Under the pieces are notes generated by a model. That model saw only the letters and a list, made by a program, of their open reading frames with translations. It did not search any database and had not been told where the DNA came from. The translations under genes were made by a program, and so were the position numbers. From Thermosediminibacteraceae bacterium (GTDB taxonomy: Bacteria; Bacillota; Thermosediminibacteria; Thermosediminibacterales; Thermosediminibacteraceae), in assembly GCA_021890755.1 (NCBI GenBank), contig JAKKUQ010000009.1:1-54641 (forward strand): a stretch of 54,641 bases of DNA, in the 5' to 3' direction. This document shows, piece after piece, positions 16,832-26,961 of this stretch (the stretch's first letter is position 1; the number at the start of each line of letters is the position of its first letter).

Positions 16832-18083
16832 CTTCTTCCTGAAGGATGAATTTTAACATTTTTACTCCCTTCAATTCATCCCGACCCAGCTTTATACTTA
16901 TCATCTCGCTGGGCTTAACGTGGCTTAGTAATCTTGATTCTATTACGCCTCTTTCCGATTCCACATAAAGTCTTGCCCTCGCCATAGGTCTTGCACACCG
17001 CATAAAGAAGTTCTGTTTTTCACCAGTCATAGCCTCCACATTTATTCTTTGGGGCAGTACATATCGGAGGCCTTCTCCGGCAGTAACCGGTATGTGGTCA
17101 TACTTTTTACCACCATCAGCTAGATACGAAGCAACTCCCCTTGCTGCTTCCATTGCCTCCTGGGTAACAAAATCCACCAAGTCGTGGACGTGCAGGACAT
17201 TACCGCAGGCGAAAATACCGGGAACCGACGTCTCCAGCCGCTGGTTTACAACCGGACCTCCTGTGACATCATCGATTTCTATGCCGGCCATTCTTGAAAG
17301 CTCGTTTTCAGGTATAAGCCCCACAGACAAAAGCAGAGTATCGCAGGGAATGAATTGCGCAGTCTCCATGATTGGTTTCATTTCGTCATCCACTTCCGCA
17401 ATGGTAACACCTTCTACCCTTTTTTTACCGTGGATGTTGACAACCGTGTGCTTTAATAGAAGTGGGATGCTATAATCCTCAAGGCACTGGACGATGTTCC
17501 TTGTAAGCCCGTTGGAATACGGCATTATTTCTACGACACACCTAACTTTGGCACCTTCTAAAGTAAGGCGTCTTGCCATTATAAGCCCTATATCGCCGGA
17601 ACCTAATATTACTATTTCGCACCCTGGCATATAACCTTCGATATTTACGAACCGCTGAGCGGTGCCTGCCGTAAAGATACCTGCTGGTCGGAATCCTGGA
17701 ATTTTGATAGCACCTCTTGTCCTTTCCCTGCATCCCATTGCAAGGATTATCGCCTTTGCTTGTATTTCTACGAGCCCTTCCCGACCGTTAACCGCTACTA
17801 TACGCCTATCCGAAGTGAGTTCTATCACCATGGTATCTAGCATAATTTCCACGCCAAGCGCTTCCGCTTTTCTTATGAAACGTTCTGCGTACTCGGGACC
17901 TGTGAGCTCCTCCTTGAATATGTGCAGCCCAAAGCCTGTATGAATACACTGCTTTAATATTCCTCCCGGCTCCGACTCTCGGTCAATGACTAGTACATCT
18001 TCTATTCCAAGCCTGCGGGCTTCCACAGCAGCAGAAAGTCCCGCAGGTCCTCCTCCAATTATAACAAGTTCTCTATTTTGCAT
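16806..18083 (-). CDS. NAD/FAD-dependent oxidoreductase of the glycerol-3-phosphate dehydrogenase module
   Basis: A 425-residue flavoprotein with the N-terminal FAD fold VIIGGGPAGLSAA, a second nucleotide-binding fold (VILGSGDIGLIMARRL) and the late FAD motif GIFACGN. This is the two-dinucleotide layout of pyridine-nucleotide oxidoreductases. Next to a GlpA-like dehydrogenase and DUF1667, it probably passes electrons from glycerol-3-phosphate oxidation to NAD or another carrier. ATG 18083 was chosen because the homologous N-terminus starts there; it overlaps the upstream gene by 11 bp. Confidence 0.9.
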   Translation of the reverse strand: MQNRELVIIGGGPAGLSAAVEARRLGIEDVLVIDRESEPGGILKQCIHTGFGLHIFKEELTGPEYAERFIRKAEALGVEIMLDTMVIELTSDRRIVAVNGREGLVEIQAKAIILAMGCRERTRGAIKIPGFRPAGIFTAGTAQRFVNIEGYMPGCEIVILGSGDIGLIMARRLTLEGAKVRCVVEIMPYSNGLTRNIVQCLEDYSIPLLLKHTVVNIHGKKRVEGVTIAEVDDEMKPIMETAQFIPCDTLLLSVGLIPENELSRMAGIEIDDVTGGPVVNQRLETSVPGIFACGNVLHVHDLVDFVTQEAMEAARGVASYLADGGKKYDHIPVTAGEGLRYVLPQRINVEAMTGEKQNFFMRCARPMARARLYVESERGVIESRLLSHVKPSEMISIKLGRDELKGVKMLKFILQEEGDKIECND

Positions 18084-19542
18084 CGACAACACCACCAGTC
18101 TCTATAAATTCTTTAGTTCTCCCTTTTAATATTTCAGAACCGCATCCGCATTTGGTTATTTCAAGGGGGCTTATCCCAAGTTCCCTTGATAGGATCTCGA
18201 TCACTCTGGGTGAGCAAAAACCTCCCTGGCACCTGCCCATACCAGCTCTGGTCCGGCGCTTTACAGCATCCAAGCTCCGGGCCCCCACTGGCCTTCTTAT
18301 TGCATCAATTATTTCGCCTTCAGTCACTGTCTCGCACCGGCAGATTACCCTACCATAGGCTGGATTTTTTCTTATCAATTCTCGTCTTTCTTCATTGTTC
18401 ATCTGCCTGAATTTATATACTCTAGGCCTTTCAGGATTATAATCTCTCTTTTCTTTAAGCGAGAGTCCCTCTTCTTTTAAAATCTCAAGGACCATTTCTG
18501 CTATGGCAGGCGCTGCAGACAGCCCTGGAGACTGGATACCTCCGACATTAATAAAGCCCCTCACCTTCTTTGAAGCCCCTATGATGAAGTCATCGGTATC
18601 TGAAACTGCTCTCAATCCTGCAAAAGACGTAATCACGTGATTTAGCGGTAATTCAGGTACCAACTTTTGGGCGCCTTTTATTATTTCTTCAATCCCCTCA
18701 GGGGTAACGGCGACGTCATCTTTTTCTGTAACATCGTTAGAATTTGGGCCAATGAAAAAATTGCCATCTACAGTAGGACAAACGAGAATACCTTTGGATA
18801 TTTTTGAGGGTGTAGGGAATATTATCCTGTTTACGATGTTACCAAATCTCTTATCAAAGAGCAGATATTCCCCTTTGCGTGGCGTTATACGGTACTCTTC
18901 TGCTCCGGCCATTTTCGAAATCTCATCAGCGTAAAGGCCAGCGGCATTTATTACATAGCGGGTATGGATAGTTTCTGTGGGCGTCATAACGGCTAATTCC
19001 CCATTATTTACTACTTTTATGCCTACAACCTTTGAATTTAGCTTTATTTCCACACCGTTCTGGCAGGCATTTTCGGCCAGGGCAATCGTTAGCTCATAGG
19101 GACATATTATACCCGCCGTTGGCGCGTAAAGTGCTGCTCGCGCTTTTTTATTAACATTGGGCTCCATTTTCAGCAACTCTTCGCGATTTATTATTTTGAG
19201 GCCCGGAACCCCATTTTTCTTTCCCCTTTCCAGCAATTCTTCGAGCACTCTATCTTCTTCCTCGGTCAACGATACAACAAGGGATCCTATCCTTTTAAAA
19301 GGTACATCAAGTTCGCTGCAAATTTTGTCAAAAAGAGGGTTGCCTCTTACATTTAACTTTGCCTTCAGCGTGCCAGGTTTTGGGTCGTAACCTGCGTGAA
19401 CGATGGCACTGTTGGCTTTACTTGTGCCACTTGCCACATCGTCTTCTTTTTCTAAAAGTACTGTTTTTAATTGGTACCTGGAAAGCTCCCGGGCTATCAT
19501 GCAGCCTACCACACCACCGCCTATTATAACCACATCTACCAT
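18073..19542 (-). CDS. Glycerol-3-phosphate dehydrogenase, GlpA-like FAD protein with BFD [2Fe-2S] domain
   Basis: A 489-residue protein that probably oxidises glycerol-3-phosphate to DHAP. Residues 1-~370 are a DAO-type flavin oxidoreductase (VIIGGGVVGCMIARELS, RKGEYLLFDK, GGIQSPGLSAAPAIAE). The C-terminal ~90 residues form a bacterioferredoxin-like [2Fe-2S] domain with CRCETVTEGEI and GRCQGGFC. This is the GlpA arrangement of anaerobic dehydrogenases. ATG 19542 follows GGGAGG; the longer open frame runs into the leader terminator. That terminator (19585-19610) suggests GlpP-dependent antitermination. Confidence 0.92.
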   Translation of the reverse strand: MVDVVIIGGGVVGCMIARELSRYQLKTVLLEKEDDVASGTSKANSAIVHAGYDPKPGTLKAKLNVRGNPLFDKICSELDVPFKRIGSLVVSLTEEEDRVLEELLERGKKNGVPGLKIINREELLKMEPNVNKKARAALYAPTAGIICPYELTIALAENACQNGVEIKLNSKVVGIKVVNNGELAVMTPTETIHTRYVINAAGLYADEISKMAGAEEYRITPRKGEYLLFDKRFGNIVNRIIFPTPSKISKGILVCPTVDGNFFIGPNSNDVTEKDDVAVTPEGIEEIIKGAQKLVPELPLNHVITSFAGLRAVSDTDDFIIGASKKVRGFINVGGIQSPGLSAAPAIAEMVLEILKEEGLSLKEKRDYNPERPRVYKFRQMNNEERRELIRKNPAYGRVICRCETVTEGEIIDAIRRPVGARSLDAVKRRTRAGMGRCQGGFCSPRVIEILSRELGISPLEITKCGCGSEILKGRTKEFIETGGVVDAK

Positions 19543-19573
19543 TTGTTCTACCTCCCTGTTGAAAAACCTTCTC

Positions 19574-19610
19574 AAAAAAGCAAAGAGAACCACACTAAGG
19601 TGTGGTTCTC
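19574..19610 (-). terminator. Leader terminator before the glpA-like gene (probable GlpP target)
   Basis: Perfect 11-bp stem (19585-19595 / 19600-19610, GAGAACCACAC with a 4-nt loop) followed on the minus strand by TTTGCTTTTTTG. It lies between glpK and the dehydrogenase genes and 43 bp before the start. In Bacillus the GlpP protein prevents termination at such a hairpin in the glpD leader. GlpP is encoded in this same run. Confidence 0.8.
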
Positions 19611-19674
19611 CTCTTCTCCACCACAACTTTTACGTAATTCTATTTACATTAAATTATATTTGACACAATTTCCA

Positions 19675-21549
<1,875 letters not shown>

Positions 21550-21553
<4 letters not shown>

Positions 21554-21942
21554 ACATCACTCCTTCTCGCTGCATATAGGAGATATCCCGCCAGGGTCGC
21601 CCCAACAAGCTGCAGGAATATAGTCATCAGTGCGCCGCCCAAGTTCGCACCGTGTAAAAGGCCGTAACCTCCTCTGACAAGGCCCTTTGCCGGATCAAGA
21701 ACTACACTCCCACCGAGCAGGGCTGCAAGCCATATAGATAGCGCCATATCCACCCAGGCACCCCTATTGGGCATAGCGCCGGCATAGTGATTAACCAGCC
21801 AGGCTGTAGTTATTATGATCCCCGCGGCCAACCAGCCACCAAGCCAGTTCCACCGCGCAAGGCTCGAAGGCCATATAGTAAACACCCCGAAACCCGCGAA
21901 CGCTCCCGTGCACATACCCGTGAGAATCCGCCTCAAATTCAT
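21550..21942 (-). CDS. Putative glycerol transporter subunit (Lin0367-like small membrane protein)
   Basis: A 130-residue protein with about four hydrophobic helices and the same plan as its downstream partner: W-LGGWLAAGIIITTAWLVNH corresponds to FGGVLAGFFIVGTIWLLNHG, and WVDMALSIWLAALLGG to WSDMALTAFWGLFVADL. The pair thus looks like an ancient duplication that may form a heteromer. It starts at ATG 21942 behind GGAGGGG and overlaps the next gene by 4 bp. A terminator hairpin (22025-22061) precedes it. Confidence 0.7.
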
Positions 21943-22014
21943 TTTGAACCCCTCCTTTTAAAATCTTAAGTAAAAAATACCTTCTACCTGCTGTATTTTT
22001 TATCACCCCCCTAG

Positions 22015-22061
22015 TGAAATAAAGCCTCCCGGAAAAGGTAAATATATTACCTTCCGGGAGG
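22015..22061 (-). terminator. Terminator between glpP and the transporter-glpK genes (probable GlpP target)
   Basis: Stem CCTCCCGGAA (22025-22034) pairs with TTCCGGGAGG (22052-22061), extended by GGTAA/TTACC inside. On the minus strand the stem is followed by CTTTATTT. The U tract is modest, which suits a regulated terminator. In Bacillus, GlpP also acts in the glpFK leader. Confidence 0.7.
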
Positions 22062-22105
22062 ACTTCTCCAACTCTCCTAGTCCCCCTTTTTTAAACTTTT
22101 TATTT

Positions 22106-22681
22106 TCACAACGCATCCCAAAGGTCTATTTTGCTGACGGATACCGCCCAGGCCCCCGCTTTTAAAGCTTCCTTAACCTCTTGTATGTCTTCAATTAATC
22201 CTCCGGCTATCAACGGATGGTGAATATTTTCGTGCATTCTCTTTATTATTTTAGGTATTACCCCTGGCAAAACTTCCACCGCATCAGGCTCTACCTGTCT
22301 TATGGTGCGGACTGCCGTATCGACGGCGAGGCTGTCAAGAAAAAATGCTCGCTGAATGGTAAAAATTCCCATGCTCTTTGCTGAAGAAATTAGATTGCTT
22401 CTAGTCGTAATTATACCGTCTGGTTTTATCTCTTCAGCCACGTACCTCAAACCAGCGGCATCCTTGCTTACGCCCTCCAGTAGATCTATGTGAAGAAAGA
22501 CCCTTTTGCAAGCTTTTTTTATATGGGTAACAGGATATTTTATGTTAAGGATATCACCTGTAAGTATGAATACACAACGTATAGGCTTTTCCAATGCCAG
22601 ATCAACGGCATCGATTTCCCTCACAGCTGCAATGATGGGGTATGCCTTCAAGTCGGCCAATATATCCTTCAAGGGAAACAC
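22106..22681 (-). CDS. glpP: Glycerol uptake operon antiterminator GlpP
   Basis: A ~190-residue GlpP-family protein: an N-terminal PIIAAVRE strand, FLHIDLLEGVSKD, DGIITTRSNLI and the C-terminal barrel segment PLIAGGLIEDIQEVKEALKAGAWAVSVSK. With glycerol-3-phosphate bound it prevents early termination in leader mRNAs of glycerol genes. Two start codons are possible: GTG 22681, or TTG 22672, which has GGGGTG at ideal distance and looks better. It is the first gene of the glp run, about 50 bp downstream of a sigma-54 promoter. Two terminator hairpins downstream are its likely targets. Confidence 0.93.
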   Translation of the reverse strand: MFPLKDILADLKAYPIIAAVREIDAVDLALEKPIRCVFILTGDILNIKYPVTHIKKACKRVFLHIDLLEGVSKDAAGLRYVAEEIKPDGIITTRSNLISSAKSMGIFTIQRAFFLDSLAVDTAVRTIRQVEPDAVEVLPGVIPKIIKRMHENIHHPLIAGGLIEDIQEVKEALKAGAWAVSVSKIDLWDAL

Positions 22682-22731
22682 CCCAATTTAATTTGAGTAA
22701 TTTTCTAACTTTTTCTTTTTATTTTTATTAC

Positions 22732-22746
22732 GCAAAACTTATGCCA
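22732..22746 (-). promoter_or_regulatory. glpP: Sigma-54 promoter of the glp genes
   Basis: The minus strand reads TGGCATAAGTTTTGC, with GG and GC separated by 10 nt, nearly identical to the dhaK promoter. The predicted start of transcription is about 40 nt before glpP. Confidence 0.85.
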
Positions 22747-22778
22747 TTAGTTAATTCTGTAATTTAGAGATAATACTA

Positions 22779-22791
22779 GGTAAAAAATACC
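22779..22791. promoter_or_regulatory. Predicted activator-binding site 1 upstream of glpP
   Basis: GGTAAAAAATACC is a perfect palindrome (GGTA-N5-TACC) about 33 bp upstream of the -24 box. It matches the sites at 22811-22823 and 14739-14751. Confidence 0.55.
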
Positions 22792-22810
22792 AACATTATG
22801 AAACTCAATA

Positions 22811-22823
22811 GATACTTTTTACC
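22811..22823. promoter_or_regulatory. Predicted activator-binding site 2 upstream of glpP
   Basis: GATACTTTTTACC, the second copy of the 13-bp motif, is centred 32 bp (about three helical turns) from site 1. Spaced tandem sites are usual for sigma-54 activators. The rest of 22824-22898 shows nothing further. Confidence 0.55.
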
Positions 22824-22898
22824 AAGTTACGTATAAAAACTATTAATAATTATCATAATTTTGGCACTATACTAACTATTTGCATGAATTTACCATTC

Positions 22899-23495
22899 TC
22901 AATGTTTCACTTTTTCCCCAAGCTTATGTTCTTTACCCGCTAAAAGTCGTTTTATATTATCTCTGTGCCTGTAAATAGCTATTACAGCCAAAATTAGGCC
23001 GTATAGTACGTATTTAATCTGATAACCAAAAATTAGAAGGAATACGGGAAAAAATCCACTGCCAAGAATTGAGCCCAGGGAAACGTACCTCTTAAGCATA
23101 ATGGCAGCCACTCCTACCAGGGAAGAAAGCAAGGCCGCCTTAGGAGCCAAGGCAAATGCAACACCCATGCTGGTAGCTATGCCCTTACCACCCTTAAAAT
23201 TGAGGAACAAGGACCAATCATGGCCTATTACGACGAAAAGTCCACAAAAAAGCCCTAAAGTGTCGCCACCAATTAATTTCGCAATTATGGCCACAATAAA
23301 GCCTTTTAAGAAATCGATCAAATACACAACTGCCGCAGCTTTTCCTCCCACTACCCTAAGGACATTGGTAGCACCCGGATTTCCGCTTCCATACTTCCTT
23401 ATATCTATACCGTAAAATTTTTTACAAATGAGATGTGCCGAGGATATAGAGCCTATTAAGTAACTTATTATTCCCGCCAGTAAAAACTTTAAAAT
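22899..23495 (-). CDS. plsY: Acyl-phosphate:glycerol-3-phosphate acyltransferase PlsY, probable ATT start
   Basis: About 198 residues when read from an ATT at 23493-23495. PlsY makes lysophosphatidic acid from acyl-phosphate and glycerol-3-phosphate in the membrane. All three family loops are present: SYLIGSISSAHLI with GIDIRKYGSGNPGATNVLR, then GHDWSLFLNFKGGKGIAT, and YRHRDNIKRLLAGKE near the end. No ATG, GTG or TTG exists upstream of these N-terminal motifs. An in-frame TGA lies within the SD region, so translation must start in GGG-GAA-ATT-TTA-AAG. AGGAGGTGAGGGG is well placed for ATT. Starting at the next GTG (23351) would delete the first active-site loop. Confidence 0.9.
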   Translation of the reverse strand: MLKFLLAGIISYLIGSISSAHLICKKFYGIDIRKYGSGNPGATNVLRVVGGKAAAVVYLIDFLKGFIVAIIAKLIGGDTLGLFCGLFVVIGHDWSLFLNFKGGKGIATSMGVAFALAPKAALLSSLVGVAAIMLKRYVSLGSILGSGFFPVFLLIFGYQIKYVLYGLILAVIAIYRHRDNIKRLLAGKEHKLGEKVKH

Positions 23496-23541
23496 TTCCC
23501 CTCACCTCCTTCTTAATTTTATCATACTCCGTTGATCATTT

Positions 23542-24579
23542 TCATTCTACTACAAGAGCTGAAGCTGATTTTTTCTCTACCCTTCCTATTATTGCCGCCC
23601 CTTTTATTTCTCTGTTTTCAAGTTCTTTCATCAAGGAAGCAGCCGTTTGTTCCGGGCAGGATATCAAAAGGCCTCCGGAAGTCTGAGGATCGAAAAGAAC
23701 ATCGACAAGTTCTTCCTTCACATTTTTCGAAAGTTCAACCTTCCCCTCTAGGTACTTACGGTTGGCGTAAAGACCTGCAGGCAACAGCCCCATGGCTGCA
23801 TATTCAAGTATCCCTGAAATGACCGGAACTTTTTCCGCCTTTATTTTTACGGTTACTTCAGACGCTGAAGCCATTTCATAGGCGTGGCCCAAAAGGCCGA
23901 AACCCGTGATGTCGGTAACGGCGCTCACTCCCGCGTTTACTGCAGCTTCGGAAGCTTCTCTGTTCAGCGTTTTCATAACTTCTATTGCTTCCTTTTCAGT
24001 CGTGCTGTCAATCAAACCAGCTTTGGCAGCTGTAGTAAAAACACCGGTCCCCAGAGGTTTCGTAAGTATCAATACGTCCCCCGGCTTTGCACCGGCGTTT
24101 GTAATCACCCTATCTGGATGTATTGCTCCTAACACCGAAAGTCCATATACCGGCTCGGGAGTTTTTATGGAATGGCCTCCCGCTATAATAGCTCCCGCTT
24201 CTATTACTTTATCCGCTCCACCTTTCAGCACCAAAGGCAACACATTTTCCACCAAATCCTCGGGGAAGCCAACTATATTCAACGCGAGCAAGGGTTTTCC
24301 GCCCATAGCATATATATCGCTGAGGGCGTTGCAGGCGGCTATTTGCCCGAATAGGTAAGGATCGTCAACAACGGGGGTAAAAAAGTCCACCGTATGAATA
24401 ATGGCAAGCTCCGGGCTTAATTTATAAACCGCCGCATCATCTGAGGTATCAAGCCCCACCAACAGATTTTCGCTTTTTATTACTGGTAAATGCCGCAGCA
24501 CCTGCGACAGCGCCGAAGGCGAAAGTTTGGAAGCTCAGCCGGAACTGCAGGTAAGTTCGGTAAGTCTTAGCCTATCCAT
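23542..24579 (-). CDS. selD: Selenide, water dikinase, selenocysteine-containing
   Basis: A 345-residue selenophosphate synthetase, the selenium donor for selenoprotein and selenouridine synthesis. The usual frame seems to start at codon 27, but the true N-terminus lies upstream: ATG 24579 behind GGGGAGGTGAG gives MDRLRLTELTCSSG-U-ASKLSP. The in-frame UGA (24535-24537, codon 15) aligns with catalytic Cys17 of E. coli SelD, and the following Lys is the conserved K20. The AIR-synthase-type ATP fold follows, with GLDTSDDAAVY, DIYAMGGKPLLALNIVGFP, GGHSIKTPEP and DPQTSGGLL. A hairpin at 24492-24508 fits a bacterial SECIS. It is divergent from the DUF3343 gene and lies 46 bp before plsY. Confidence 0.96.
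24492..24537 (-). promoter_or_regulatory. selD: UGA-Sec codon and candidate SECIS element of selD
   Basis: The UGA is at 24535-24537. A stem of 7 bp, GTCGCAG / CTGCGGC (one G-U pair), with a GTG loop lies at 24492-24508. Its loop begins 34 nt after the UGA, inside the range known for bacterial SECIS elements, and has G at its first position. A competing small hairpin (CGCC-TTC-GGCG) lies nearer the UGA. Confidence 0.6.
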
Positions 24580-24627
24580 GGGCGCTCACCTCCCCGAAAA
24601 CTATAATGCCGGCAGCGTTTTAAGATG

Positions 24628-24656
24628 ATTATAAACTAACTTAATGAAAACTTCAA
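24628..24656 (-). promoter_or_regulatory. selD: Sigma-A promoter of selD
   Basis: The minus strand shows TTGAAG (24651-24656), a 17-bp spacer and TATAAT (24628-24633), about 50 bp before the selD start. Confidence 0.7.
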
Positions 24657-24756
24657 TCTAAATGCAATGTTTAAAAAGCCTTCCCAAAGTATTATAGAAA
24701 AATTCTATATATCTTTAAAAGTGTATTCGAATGTTTAATTAGATTTATTGCAATAA

Positions 24757-24927
24757 TCTACTACAATTATAAGTGGAAAATTATACAATGAAGTGTTTTT
24801 GCGTGACAAACAAGAGGTTACTGATGGGTCCTGGATCGCTGAGAGCTCCTTTCTCATCTTTCCGGTAGCAGGTTTAATCGTTGGTGTTCTAACAAAGCGG
24901 TCGTGCCTTGCATGCAGAACGGGATAA
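24757..24927 (+). pseudogene. Possible remnant of a YeeE/YedE-type membrane gene
   Basis: A 56-codon open frame without any plausible start or SD ends FLIFPVAGLIVGVLTKRSCLAC then stop. The hydrophobic helix followed by a basic, Cys-containing turn recalls the repeats of YeeE/YedE sulfur/selenium membrane proteins, which often neighbour DUF3343 genes. The identification is weak and made from pattern only. The remainder of the 24657-24987 gap shows no other gene. Confidence 0.28.
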
Positions 24928-24987
24928 GGGATGTGGAAATAATAAATTCAGGCGAATATCATTATTAGAATTTCGAGGTAGAAAATT

Positions 24988-25266
24988 ATGATGGAAAATT
25001 ATCCCTTTTTCATGATAACCTTCCCTTCGGTTCACCATGCCTTGAGGTTCGAGTCCAAGATGAAAGGTACCGGCATACCCTTCCAATTGATTCCGGTGCC
25101 GAGGGAGATAAGCTCCAGCTGCGGAGTAGCCGCAAAGGTTAAATTTTCGGACAGGAAGGCACTCCACGATATTATCTATAATTTGCAAATAGAATTCGAC
25201 TCAATATACCTTTATAAACTACCCAAAGAAAAACCCTGCTTGGTTGAAAAGCGGGAGGAAAAATAA
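24988..25266 (+). CDS. DUF3343 protein, putative Se/S carrier-like
   Basis: A 92-residue protein with the DUF3343 pattern: FMITFPSVHHALRFESKMK, then PVPREISSSCGVAAKV with a conserved Cys, and a C-terminal YKL segment. The family is found in selenium-using anaerobes beside selD, yedE and yedF genes and is suggested to carry selenium or sulfur; function is not proven. It is divergent from selD here, which supports that link. The ATG at 24988 has GAGGTAG upstream. It may form an operon with nothing else; a bidirectional terminator follows. Confidence 0.82.
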   Translation: MMENYPFFMITFPSVHHALRFESKMKGTGIPFQLIPVPREISSSCGVAAKVKFSDRKALHDIIYNLQIEFDSIYLYKLPKEKPCLVEKREEK

Positions 25267-25267
25267 A

Positions 25268-25300
25268 AGGGCTACAAAATGTAGCCCTAGATTTTTTGAT
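25268..25300. terminator. Bidirectional terminator
   Basis: Perfect 9-bp stem AGGGCTACA / TGTAGCCCT with an AAA loop and a T run (ATTTTTTG) on the plus side and A-rich sequence on the other. It separates DUF3343 from the converging PTS operon. Confidence 0.8.
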
Positions 25301-25613
25301 TAACTTTCTTTTCCAGTTGATCTATTCTTTTGTAAAGATTGATGAGCCGTTTTATAAGATTTTTCTCAGCAAGGGCAGTCATCAGCTGGTCCTGGGCATG
25401 TATCACGAGGAAATTAGGCGTGTTGCTCTGCTCTCCCTGGGTTAGCATATTCTGGTATTTATGACCTTCGTAAAATTCCTCATCTGCTTTTTCAAGATGG
25501 GCCTCAGCAGCTTCAAAATCACCTCTTTCAGCCGCATCCAATGCCTCATAGGCTTCAGCTCTTGCATTTCCTCCGTGCAAAACCAAGCGATAGATAATTT
25601 GCTCCAAATTCAC
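25287..25613 (-). CDS. PTS lactose/cellobiose-family EIIA component
   Basis: A 108-residue helical EIIA of the lactose/cellobiose (Lac) family. The phosphorylated histidine is visible in FLVIHAQDQLM, a hallmark of the family. It passes phosphate from HPr to the EIIB encoded at 26962-27288. It is the last gene of the PTS run, 18 bp behind the EIIC gene, and ends in a bidirectional terminator. The sugar (cellobiose, chitobiose or lichenan oligomers) cannot be fixed because no glycosidase is linked. Confidence 0.94.
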   Translation of the reverse strand: MNLEQIIYRLVLHGGNARAEAYEALDAAERGDFEAAEAHLEKADEEFYEGHKYQNMLTQGEQSNTPNFLVIHAQDQLMTALAEKNLIKRLINLYKRIDQLEKKVNQKI

Positions 25614-25631
25614 GAAAGTCCCTCCTCTGTT

Positions 25632-26948
25632 TTAATCTTTGTTTGCTGCAGTTCTTTCAGTCTCTAAAAGTTGGGTTTCATACATTTTAAAGAAGGGATA
25701 ATATATCACTGCAGCAATTGCCAAGTTAACTAACTGCAGGACGGCTCCTTGCCAATGCCCGCCTGTTGACAAAAATCCTCCGAAAAGTACAGGAACAGTA
25801 AACGGAAGCTGGATTAAAGGCCGTGGAACTATATTTAAAGCAAAGGCAATGTAGTTTATTGTTACAACTACAGCCGGAGCCAGTATAAATGGTATCATCA
25901 ATATGGGATTTAAAACAATTGGTGCTCCAAATATCACAGGCTCGTTTATATTAAATATTGCAGGTATCAACGCGGCCTTTCCAATTGTCCTCAATTGAGT
26001 AGAAGCGGAAAGCAAAAACATTATAACGAGCGGCCAGGTTGTACCGGAACCGCCAAGATGGGTAAACATATGGAAAAACGGTTCGGTGACGATTCCCGGC
26101 AGCGTCAAACCTTTCGCAGCCGCTTCTGCGTTTAAGGCAAGCTGAGTCATCCAAAAAGGATAAGCGATGGATGAAACTACATTCATGCCATGTATACCTA
26201 ATGACCACAGCAGCATCATCAGTATTATTTCTGCAAGAGCTGCAGGATATGTATTTGACGCTGCTACAAGGGGTTTAAACAAGTCAAGCACCAGTTGGGG
26301 AAGTGTTGTATTGAATTTCGACCATACTATCCACTCGGTAATCCATGCCAACAAAACCATTACAAACATTGGTACAAGTGCCAAAAAGCTTCTTACAACA
26401 TAGGGCGGTACGCCTTCAGGCATCCTTATGACCAAACCTTTTTCGTTGAAAAACTTCACAATTTTGGCTGAAATAATACCTATAATTATAGCTACGAACA
26501 ATCCCTGCCCGCCAAGATAATTTAACACATCTCCAAAAGTAACTTTTGTTATATCAGTCACTGGAAAGCTGGTTATTATAAAGGCAAGCAACGAGATTAT
26601 GCCAGTCATCGTTTCGTCGAGGTCCCATCTTGCCGCAAGGCTGTAAGCAGTACCATAAGCCACCATTATCGCCATAATACCAAAGGTGAGCTGAAAAGGT
26701 ACTAAAATTTGTGCTGCGATAGGTTTTATTGCGTCAGCCCAAGCTCTTATTAGCCAGAAATTGAGTCCTTCTGGGGGATTTGCGATAATTAAGAATATTG
26801 CACCGGTCAGTATTACAGGCAGTGCAAAACTTGAAAAAGCATCTCTGATAGACTGTAAATATACGTTTTGGGCAAATCTTGCCAGAACTGGCATGAGCGA
26901 AGTTTCCATCCACTTCATAAACACATTATTGGAAACCCTTTCGCTCAT
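25632..26948 (-). CDS. PTS lactose/cellobiose-family EIIC permease
   Basis: A 438-residue membrane permease with about ten helices and EIIC family marks: FNINEPVIFGAPIVLNP (the conserved NEPxxFG substrate loop), a GIHGMNVV segment and THLGGSGTTWPL. It imports and phosphorylates a beta-linked disaccharide together with EIIA and EIIB. ATG 26948 with GGGAGG was chosen over the longer frame that overlaps the EIIB gene. Operon order is regulator - small membrane protein - EIIB - EIIC - EIIA. Confidence 0.95.
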   Translation of the reverse strand: MSERVSNNVFMKWMETSLMPVLARFAQNVYLQSIRDAFSSFALPVILTGAIFLIIANPPEGLNFWLIRAWADAIKPIAAQILVPFQLTFGIMAIMVAYGTAYSLAARWDLDETMTGIISLLAFIITSFPVTDITKVTFGDVLNYLGGQGLFVAIIIGIISAKIVKFFNEKGLVIRMPEGVPPYVVRSFLALVPMFVMVLLAWITEWIVWSKFNTTLPQLVLDLFKPLVAASNTYPAALAEIILMMLLWSLGIHGMNVVSSIAYPFWMTQLALNAEAAAKGLTLPGIVTEPFFHMFTHLGGSGTTWPLVIMFLLSASTQLRTIGKAALIPAIFNINEPVIFGAPIVLNPILMIPFILAPAVVVTINYIAFALNIVPRPLIQLPFTVPVLFGGFLSTGGHWQGAVLQLVNLAIAAVIYYPFFKMYETQLLETERTAANKD

Positions 26949-26961
26949 AAAGCCCCCTCCC

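Noticed and set aside
24511-24521. Small hairpin CGCC-TTC-GGCG as the selD SECIS
   Set aside because: Its loop has no G in the first positions and it is only 14-24 nt from the UGA; the hairpin at 24492-24508 fits the known rules better.
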